Source: an uncultured Muribaculaceae bacterium (GTDB taxonomy: Bacteria > Bacteroidota > Bacteroidia > Bacteroidales > Muribaculaceae). From it: a DNA stretch of 25,135 nucleotides. The DNA is taken from the NCBI GenBank assembly GCA_910578035.1, contig CAJTOB010000022.1, positions 11,839 to 36,973 of the forward strand, given 5' to 3'. Below are positions 7,040 through 14,206 of this stretch, in pieces; positions within the stretch are counted from its first letter, which is position 1, and each line of letters begins with the position of its first letter. The translations under genes were made by a program, and so were the position numbers. The notes under the pieces are model-generated. The model had not been told where the DNA came from, searched no databases, and saw only the letters and a list, made by a program, of their open reading frames with translations.

Positions 7040-10000
7040 CTATTCTTCATAAATTAAATCAATCAGATACTCTCCAAGTTCAGAGCCACCATAAGCACCT
7101 AAAAATCCAAAAGTTAAAGCACCGATTATGGTCCCAGGAATTGCACCGACGCCACCACCGAAAGAGCCTACGCCAAAACCACATTTTGCGCCCAAAGCAC
7201 CCCATGCCCAAAAACCGGCCCAACCGCCAACACCTCCACCAATGGCACTGGCCGAGGCTCGAGCAGTGTTGTAAAAATTATTGTTATCGTAATATTGCAT
7301 ATCCATTTGATAAGCATTATAAATGTTGTAACCATCAAAACAAATTCCAATCAACCCAGTACCTTTGGCTACTTTGCTTCCCCAAGTTTTTATGCTGTAA
7401 GTTTTTACATATTGGTTACCATAGAATGGGCGTTGATTATCTGCGCGGAAATAGAACTTAAAATTATTGCCTACAGTAGAGTTCTGTCCATATTTTTCAC
7501 AGCTTGTAGCTCCGCTGTTAATAAAAGTATTAATCCACGAGGCAACTTCAAGAGCACCAATATTAGAAGGAGCGTTTGTAATGCATTCGAGTTCCGGAAG
7601 GTCGCAGCGGTATTGGCCCTGTTCGTCGCGATATATTTCGCCTGTGTGGGCTGCGTGGTTGAAAAAGCCAATTTTCATGCCCTGAAGTGCACCCTGAAGG
7701 AAGTTGCCGCCGCTTACCCATGCGGCAACACCACCCATAGCTGCTGAAGAGAAAATCATAAGACCGGGATTCATTCTCATGCCCTGAGCATAAGAGCCCA
7801 GACCCGAAGATATCGCGCCGGAGGCAAGTCCGCTGCCGAAGTTGCCGCCACTGAGCATGCTGAACAATCCGCCGGAAATACCGTGCGCACCGGCTCGAAG
7901 GAGTTCCTTGCCGAGAGAACCGACACCACCGAATGCAGAGCCAATGCCATAGGAGGCAGCGGACGACAGAAGACTGAGAGCTCCGGCCTTCCAGATATTA
8001 TCGCCGTTAAATGCCGCCTGCATCATGCTGCTTGCTGTATTAAAGAGAGCGAATGCAATTATAGCATCGTCTATACCGAACAATTCGCCGCTGGGGTCGG
8101 TGTATTTGAGGGGATTGTTGAGGCAGTAGCTGTAGCGGTTGTAGCTCTGGGAGAAATCGGGGAGCTGCACATAGTTGTCGGGGCTGAAGAAACGGCCCAA
8201 AAGGGGATCGTAGAGACGTCCGTTCATATTAATGATGCCGAACTCGGGCAGCATTTCATGGCCTGTGTAGCCACGCTGAAGCCCGATAGTGTTCAGTGCG
8301 ACGGTCTGCCGGCCCCATGCGTCGTAAGAGGCCTCAAACACTTTTGCGCCATCGGCGCCGATTACCGAGAGAATGCTGCCAAGATGGTCGGTAAAGGCGA
8401 TATATGGTTTTAAAACCCCGTTTTCCCTGACAAGTATCGTACCGCCGTCGAGATAGTAGAATTCGCGGACAGCGCCATTGTCGGTTATCTTCTCGTATGC
8501 ACCGGCATATACGGTAGATCTTACTGTATTTCCGTCTTTGGTCAGCTCGGTGTACCATCGCTGCATGTCGGGGCCGTAGCTGAAATCCATTCTGTAGCCG
8601 TTTGATTCATCTTCGATGAGGTCGATTTTATTGAAATCGTTGAACGAAGTCAGTAGTGTTTCTGTCGGAATAATATCTTTTTCGTTTTCGACAGAAACCA
8701 CGGCATGAGGCTTGAAATCATTGCTATAATTATATGCTCCAATACCGGTTTTTGAGAGGATATTGCCGTTTGGAGCATATGCAATCTCCATTACGGTCTC
8801 TGTTAAAGGTTTTCTTGAAATCTCAAGATCCAAGGGGAATGGTCTTATTACGAGGTCAATATCACGCTTGACTGTTGTAAGACGGTCGAGATTGTCGTAT
8901 TCGAAATATTCCTTGAGGTCTCTGTTTCTTTTCCTCGAAAGGAGATTACCGGTTTTACGCTCGAATTCCAATTCAAGATTTTCGATGACATTATTGCCAC
9001 GAACAAGCTTGCGGTTAGTTTCAAAGCCATAGTAATTACATGTAACAGTCGTTGTGATACTGTCCATGAATACAGACGTGCCGGCTGATAGTCCTTCATA
9101 TTTCTTCAGTCCGTAGATTTTCATGCCGCCGGCAACAGTTCCGGTCTTGAAGCCGTAATCGTCGTAGGAGTAGACAACATCGAGATTGCCCGGATAAGTA
9201 GTCCTGGCGAGTCTGTTCTTGGCATCATACTGATATGCGAAGGAATAAGAGCCGCGGCCCTCGACATTTCTTTTTTCCGTTGTTATACGGCCATATCTGT
9301 CGTGGGTGAATTCTATTGAATTTCCGCCCAGCGTCTGTTTTACAAGACGGAGGTTGCTGTTGCCCGATGTTCCATAGGTGTTGACAATGGTATGTGAGCC
9401 AATCTGAACTTTCGAAATACGGCCAAGATTATCGAATGTGTTTCGGGTCTCTACGCCACGGGCATCAGTCTGGCTTATAAGTTTTCTATCGGCAGAGTAT
9501 TCGCTTGTAACAGTTCCGGCATTCGGGTCGGTAAGAGATATTCGGTTTCCGGCTTCGTCGTACTGCATTGTGACAGTTGAGCCTGCGGTAGAAATTTCTA
9601 CAGGCTTGCCGATCGAACTATAGACATATTCCACCGTATTCCCTGAGGGATCGGTCGAAGAGAGAATGTTTCCCCAGGCATCACTGATTTTTGACGATAC
9701 TTTTCCATCTATGGCAGTTGTGACAGACCGATTGCCATAGCTGATGGTTGCTGTAGAGCTGTTGCTTGCGACATGTTTCAGAAGTCGGCCGTAGTCATCG
9801 TATGTAAATGTCTCTGAATTATAAAATTTCCCGTTGATGGTCCTTACGTTTGAGATCTGGCCCTTGCCATTGTATTCAGTTTCTTTGGAAATCAATACAC
9901 TCTGAGGGCCGAAAGTTTTCTGCAACACTTCATGCCCGGCATTGTCGTACCATGTCAGCACCCACGGTTTTTCAGAAGTTTCGGTAAGGACATAGAATTT

Positions 10001-13000
10001 CTTATTGTTATCGCTACCCCACCCGACTGAATTTACTGTTTTTGAACCGTCGGGGCTGACAGTTGATATCAGACGCCCCCAGCCATCGTATGTATTTGTG
10101 GTCGTAAGTATATTCGAGGGGTCGGTAATATCATTTTCTGTAAGAACATTTCCCCATTTATCATAAGTAAATGTATGAACAGCGGCCGCAGGATTGCTAT
10201 AGCTTTTGGTGACAAATCTACCGCTGGAGTCATATTCATTAATACTTTTTACAGATTTGACATCTTTTCCGGACGATACAGAAGACAGGCAATTTCCGTA
10301 GACATCGTATGTGGCTGTAGTGGTAAGAGCCAAGGGGGTGCCATAATTCACGATATTGGTAAGGACATTCCCTTTGTCATCATAACTGTAGCGGGTCTCA
10401 GTGACATACGGTTCTGGGTCGTCGGAGTGTTTTTGAGTCATTCTCATTGCGGAGGGAAGCCACCGTCCACCTTTTTTCTGATAGCCTGAGTATTCTACCT
10501 CCTTATACATTGCGTCGCCATCGTTTCTTACGACCTGAGCGAGTATAACTCCCTTTTCAATATCATAGGCACTGGCGGTGACAGCGGTATTGCCATCCAT
10601 ATCTGTAAGAATAGATTCCGACTCATATACAAAGTAGGTACCGCCGACATCTTCCACGGTATAGGAGGCCATAGACGATGTTGTTTTCTCGCCTACAGTA
10701 TCAACGGTCCGTACCTTGGTAGGAATCCATCTGCGAACATCCCATTCCTCTATGCTTTTTACAGACTTTTTCCCGGTTGTCTTATTTACGCTTGTAACCT
10801 CCATAAAACCAAGAGGACCGCGACCTCCCATATGAATCTTCAAATCCTTATAGGAGTATTGTATAGTCTGATTCCCGGCGACACCGTTTGTTGAGGTCAC
10901 ACTTTTGACAACCGACAATGGAAGTGTATAGGTATTGACAGGATATTGATTTTCAGATGCTGTCTTTGTATAAACAACCGGGGAGGTGGCATTCGCATAT
11001 TCGACGGTAGTAGTGTTTCCCATTCCGTCGGTAATCCGGGTTATCCGTCCTGTTCCCGGCTGATATCCGGAAGACCTGTAGACATATATTTTATTTTCGT
11101 CAAATGTATCGCTGGTACTGTTCAGATTGCTGCCATAATTGGCAAGCTCCATATTACCGTCTCCGGTAAAGTCGCCCAAAAATATGGAGCTTTCATTTGC
11201 GTCATTTTCGCGATGCTTGACTTTACTATTATCGAGTTTCAGAGTTGTGCCATCTGAAATGAGCCAGCGTATCTGGGTATCTGTATATTCATTTTTAAAT
11301 TTCGGGAACCCATGATGAACATATCCGGCCTTACAAATCATTACATCCGATTTGCCGTCGCGGTCAATATCGTAGACCATCACGGCAAATCGTGTGTCGT
11401 CTTTACTGCTTGAATGATTTCCGACCCCGATGTCATCGGTTTTTGTGCATGTGAAAGTGCCGTCTCCATTGTTGCGAGCTATCCACAACCAGGTCTCTCC
11501 AGAAACAAAATACACAAAATCCAACAGTCCATCGCCATCAAAATCGCCTTGCTGCACACGCCACTGATTGGCAAGATTTGTTCCGGTTTTCGTGTTGGGT
11601 TCTGTAAAATTCAATGAATCAACTGAACCCCCACCATTATAATAAATTTTGTAACCTCCATTATACAGAATTATAATATCTTTCAGACCGTCGTTGTTAT
11701 AGTCTCCACAGAATAGTTTCTCCGGCTTTTCGGGAAGATTCAAAGAAAATTCTTCATGATAAAAAGTTTTATTCTCATTCATCTTTACAATGTATCCGGA
11801 ATATAATCCATCTTTCTTTGCCTGTTCGACACAAAGCACTTCGTCTCTGCCGTCTTTATTAAAATCAGCAGTTATTGATAATGGATTTTCGTCTGTGGCC
11901 TTAAGTGTTATTTGATAGCCCTCTATACGTCTGGTCGTTTCTCCGGCCACATGACAGCCGAGAATTGTATAGAAAATTTCTGAATTAAACATTCCACTGA
12001 CCTGATTATGAAAAGGAAGTATTAGATCATTGTAGCCATCTCCATCAATATCCATGAGAGAAGCCCCTCCCAATGTACAATTGAAATCGTCCCATATAAT
12101 GTCAGCAGGCAGCTTAAAAACAATTGGGTTTCTGTATGATATACTTCCCGACGAAGATATTTCGCTTCTACTTATATATATGCGTGTTTCATAATGTGCC
12201 TTTTCAGTAGACGAGTCTTTATAATCTATTACTTTAACAGGCGATACACGGACAATATCACTGATACCATCGCCGTTCAGGTCTGCCGCAAAAAAATTTC
12301 TGTCGAGTTCTTCAACAAAACTGCTGCCTTCTGTCGTTGGAATATTTAATGATGTGGAATATATCCCGGAAGGCAAATAATCCCATTTAAACTGCACCGG
12401 GCTAAAACTTTCTCCACTTCCGTTTTCTTCCTGTATTTTCGTCAGTCGAGTATATTTACACAGAGTCTGATCTGATATATTGTCATACGTAAACCGATAT
12501 TTCCGATATGTGGCACCATTAAGAGAAGTCGTTATAGCCGACAAGCATTGGTCTATGTTTCCTTTCTGATCTTCAATATTGAAAACTGTGGGATTCGAAA
12601 GCCTTGAATATTCGAATACTATTTTATTCGTCAGTCCGCGGTCTTTGTTTTTGTTTTTTCCATATATTATAGCATCGGGATAGGAGCATAAATTACGGAC
12701 TGTATATGAATAATCAATATAGTTCCCATAAATATCTTCAACCCTATTGACTTGCCATGATGCTATCCGCGGATTGCCTTTTTTATTGTTATAACTCACA
12801 CGCGAATCGGCAGTATTTCCATACTGATATGTTTTGCCATCGGCTGTTTTGACTTCAAACCATGTAGTTGCAGAGCTGTCATGATAAGTGCCATAAGCCG
12901 TAATTTTTGTATATGGGTCGCCTTCCAGACAATAAGTGGCAGTAGCCTGACATGAGCTCCCGGAAATTATAATAAGCCTTTTGCCATCAAGATAAAGATT

Positions 13001-13498
13001 ATCATTCACAGTATAACTGACTCCTGAGGCAATTCCATCATTATCGAAAAGCGTTTTTCCACCTCTTGTAATAGCAGAAATGCCAGTAATAGAAAATCCA
13101 TAACCGGCCAAACCCATAGTGGCGTTCTGACTATTATATGCAACACCGACCCGAGGAGTCAGATTTCCTCCATTTGGACAGTCTACTGTAAGACTATATT
13201 CCGCCGCACCGGTCTCACCGACAGAAAACACAGCATCTGATGCTCCTACGGAATAACTGTTTATAACCGCCGGAATATCGGGATTGTCGGGATCTACATA
13301 TTGTACGATTGTTTCGATTTCAATAGGGCGATCTGGAAAGTCTACACGAATTGAATCTGGTATTTTCAATGAATCCAACAAACCATATCCTGAACTATTG
13401 TCAAAATTTTCACTTCCTTGATTTTGTGCTGACATGCAATGGAAAAACACCAAAACCAAAACTGAGAGCAAGCACTTATATTGGACCTTATTTTTCAT
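7040..13498 (-). CDS. SpvB/VCBS/RHS-repeat polymorphic toxin with glycine-rich hydrophobic C-terminal domain
   Basis: A 2152-residue exported RHS-family protein. Order: signal peptide about 1-24 (ends MSAQ); SpvB-like domain around 90-370 (GNLTPRVGVAYNSQ, then GLAGYGFSITG); seven FG-GAP/VCBS calcium-type repeats about 400-790 (DLNGDGISD, DIDGDGYND, DFDGDGLLD and others); TcB-like segment near 830; many YD repeats to about 1690; RHS core end (TDHLGSILSV, YDPLLGRFFSPDNY) closing at DPSGE 1801-1805. Then comes a hydrophobic Gly/Ala/Ser linker to about 1951 and a variable C-terminal domain of about 200 residues. In this class the RHS shell encloses the C-terminal toxin. Residues 2085-2142 are almost all Gly, Ala and hydrophobic with glycine-zipper spacing, suggesting membrane insertion. 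No nuclease motif was recognised. The start overlaps the preceding gene by ATGA; four small membrane protein genes follow. The coding sequence is AT-richer than the flanks, suggesting transfer. Confidence 0.9.
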   Translation of the reverse strand: MKNKVQYKCLLSVLVLVFFHCMSAQNQGSENFDNSSGYGLLDSLKIPDSIRVDFPDRPIEIETIVQYVDPDNPDIPAVINSYSVGASDAVFSVGETGAAEYSLTVDCPNGGNLTPRVGVAYNSQNATMGLAGYGFSITGISAITRGGKTLFDNDGIASGVSYTVNDNLYLDGKRLIIISGSSCQATATYCLEGDPYTKITAYGTYHDSSATTWFEVKTADGKTYQYGNTADSRVSYNNKKGNPRIASWQVNRVEDIYGNYIDYSYTVRNLCSYPDAIIYGKNKNKDRGLTNKIVFEYSRLSNPTVFNIEDQKGNIDQCLSAITTSLNGATYRKYRFTYDNISDQTLCKYTRLTKIQEENGSGESFSPVQFKWDYLPSGIYSTSLNIPTTEGSSFVEELDRNFFAADLNGDGISDIVRVSPVKVIDYKDSSTEKAHYETRIYISRSEISSSGSISYRNPIVFKLPADIIWDDFNCTLGGASLMDIDGDGYNDLILPFHNQVSGMFNSEIFYTILGCHVAGETTRRIEGYQITLKATDENPLSITADFNKDGRDEVLCVEQAKKDGLYSGYIVKMNENKTFYHEEFSLNLPEKPEKLFCGDYNNDGLKDIIILYNGGYKIYYNGGGSVDSLNFTEPNTKTGTNLANQWRVQQGDFDGDGLLDFVYFVSGETWLWIARNNGDGTFTCTKTDDIGVGNHSSSKDDTRFAVMVYDIDRDGKSDVMICKAGYVHHGFPKFKNEYTDTQIRWLISDGTTLKLDNSKVKHRENDANESSIFLGDFTGDGNMELANYGSNLNSTSDTFDENKIYVYRSSGYQPGTGRITRITDGMGNTTTVEYANATSPVVYTKTASENQYPVNTYTLPLSVVKSVTSTNGVAGNQTIQYSYKDLKIHMGGRGPLGFMEVTSVNKTTGKKSVKSIEEWDVRRWIPTKVRTVDTVGEKTTSSMASYTVEDVGGTYFVYESESILTDMDGNTAVTASAYDIEKGVILAQVVRNDGDAMYKEVEYSGYQKKGGRWLPSAMRMTQKHSDDPEPYVTETRYSYDDKGNVLTNIVNYGTPLALTTTATYDVYGNCLSSVSSGKDVKSVKSINEYDSSGRFVTKSYSNPAAAVHTFTYDKWGNVLTENDITDPSNILTTTNTYDGWGRLISTVSPDGSKTVNSVGWGSDNNKKFYVLTETSEKPWVLTWYDNAGHEVLQKTFGPQSVLISKETEYNGKGQISNVRTINGKFYNSETFTYDDYGRLLKHVASNSSTATISYGNRSVTTAIDGKVSSKISDAWGNILSSTDPSGNTVEYVYSSIGKPVEISTAGSTVTMQYDEAGNRISLTDPNAGTVTSEYSADRKLISQTDARGVETRNTFDNLGRISKVQIGSHTIVNTYGTSGNSNLRLVKQTLGGNSIEFTHDRYGRITTEKRNVEGRGSYSFAYQYDAKNRLARTTYPGNLDVVYSYDDYGFKTGTVAGGMKIYGLKKYEGLSAGTSVFMDSITTTVTCNYYGFETNRKLVRGNNVIENLELEFERKTGNLLSRKRNRDLKEYFEYDNLDRLTTVKRDIDLVIRPFPLDLEISRKPLTETVMEIAYAPNGNILSKTGIGAYNYSNDFKPHAVVSVENEKDIIPTETLLTSFNDFNKIDLIEDESNGYRMDFSYGPDMQRWYTELTKDGNTVRSTVYAGAYEKITDNGAVREFYYLDGGTILVRENGVLKPYIAFTDHLGSILSVIGADGAKVFEASYDAWGRQTVALNTIGLQRGYTGHEMLPEFGIINMNGRLYDPLLGRFFSPDNYVQLPDFSQSYNRYSYCLNNPLKYTDPSGELFGIDDAIIAFALFNTASSMMQAAFNGDNIWKAGALSLLSSAASYGIGSAFGGVGSLGKELLRAGAHGISGGLFSMLSGGNFGSGLASGAISSGLGSYAQGMRMNPGLMIFSSAAMGGVAAWVSGGNFLQGALQGMKIGFFNHAAHTGEIYRDEQGQYRCDLPELECITNAPSNIGALEVASWINTFINSGATSCEKYGQNSTVGNNFKFYFRADNQRPFYGNQYVKTYSIKTWGSKVAKGTGLIGICFDGYNIYNAYQMDMQYYDNNNFYNTARASASAIGGGVGGWAGFWAWGALGAKCGFGVGSFGGGVGAIPGTIIGALTFGFLGAYGGSELGEYLIDLIYEE

Positions 13499-13923
13499 AG
13501 TTTAGTAATTTTCCAGATTGTCTGCTTTTCATTTATTACAACTCTCAGAATATAAACTCCATTAGACCTATCTCTGAGATCTATTAAAGTTTCCGCACCA
13601 CAATGAGTCTCCATGAATACCTGCACACCGCCTAAAGAACATACATCTATATAGCATTCATCATCTGATTCCATATTCAGAATTGCTACTTTAAAGATTC
13701 CCGACCCATTTTGAGTAATCTTAACCGTTCTATCACCCAAAACGTCATAATAAGATTCTTCATTGTCTTCAGATTTATCCATAGACCGAGAGCCTTGGCT
13801 TATAGTAATTTCTCGCCTCACTCGGTTTCCAGCCTCGTCATATGCGAAACCCACCCAATTCTGAGCTATCGCAGATAAAATCGTTAGACATGCGGCGAAC
13901 AGCATTAATATTCGTGTTTTCAT
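13495..13923 (-). CDS. short exported protein with YD motif and T9SS-like C-terminus, coupled to the RHS gene
   Basis: A 142-residue protein with signal peptide 1-20 (ends SAIAQ). It is followed at once by one YD-repeat-like piece, GFAYDEAGNRVRREI, then a variable linker. The C-terminus (about 65-142) has beta-strand spacing and an ending (SNGVYILRVVINEKQTIWKI) resembling type IX secretion sorting domains. Its TGA overlaps the RHS start codon (ATGA, 13498-13495), so the two are probably translationally coupled. It is the first gene after the operon promoter. Small YD-plus-sorting-domain proteins before RHS genes are, to my recollection, common in Bacteroidetes, so a conserved partner is more likely than a degraded RHS gene. 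A role in export or anchoring of the RHS protein is inference. Confidence 0.75.
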   Translation of the reverse strand: MKTRILMLFAACLTILSAIAQNWVGFAYDEAGNRVRREITISQGSRSMDKSEDNEESYYDVLGDRTVKITQNGSGIFKVAILNMESDDECYIDVCSLGGVQVFMETHCGAETLIDLRDRSNGVYILRVVINEKQTIWKITKL

Positions 13924-13965
13924 TGCGTCTTAGATATTTTAATATGGCTATGGTTTATCTGTTCG

Positions 13966-13973
13966 CAAATATA
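13966..13973 (-). promoter_or_regulatory. -7 promoter box of the RHS operon
   Basis: TATATTTG on the minus strand matches TAnnTTTG exactly. The predicted start near 13959 gives a leader of about 36 bases to the ATG at 13923. No convincing -33 box is seen. The roughly 280-base AT-rich region 13924-14206 holds this and the divergent receptor promoter, and no gene. Confidence 0.5.
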
Positions 13974-14084
13974 ATCATTTTTGTAGCATTTCTGATTAAT
14001 TCTGAGAAAAATGTTAAAAATATATTAAACAGCTATTCCAACACGGGCATAAAAGGACAGAAAATGCGGGCGAATGGCGGGAAA

Positions 14085-14117
14085 TGTGAAAATATTTAAA
14101 AAAATTGAGTATCTTTG
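14085..14117 (+). promoter_or_regulatory. promoter of the TonB-dependent receptor operon
   Basis: TATCTTTG at 14110-14117 fits the -7 consensus, with TGTG (14085-14088, one mismatch to TTTG) 21 bases upstream. The leader to the ATG at 14207 would be about 83 bases. Confidence 0.55.
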
Positions 14118-14206
14118 CAAAGTGAAAAGTACATGCGTATTTTTTTCTTATCCATGATGTCGAACAAAACCAATCACCCAATATATCACATTTACCAATT
14201 TACCAC

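Noticed and set aside
7883..8413. Plus-strand frame of 176 codons inside the RHS gene
   Set aside because: Antisense to conserved RHS core and linker codons; no domain recognised.
7040..13498. Type VI secretion effector of the RHS class
   Set aside because: The protein has a Sec signal peptide and SpvB/VCBS N-terminal domains rather than a PAAR domain, and no T6SS gene is in the window.
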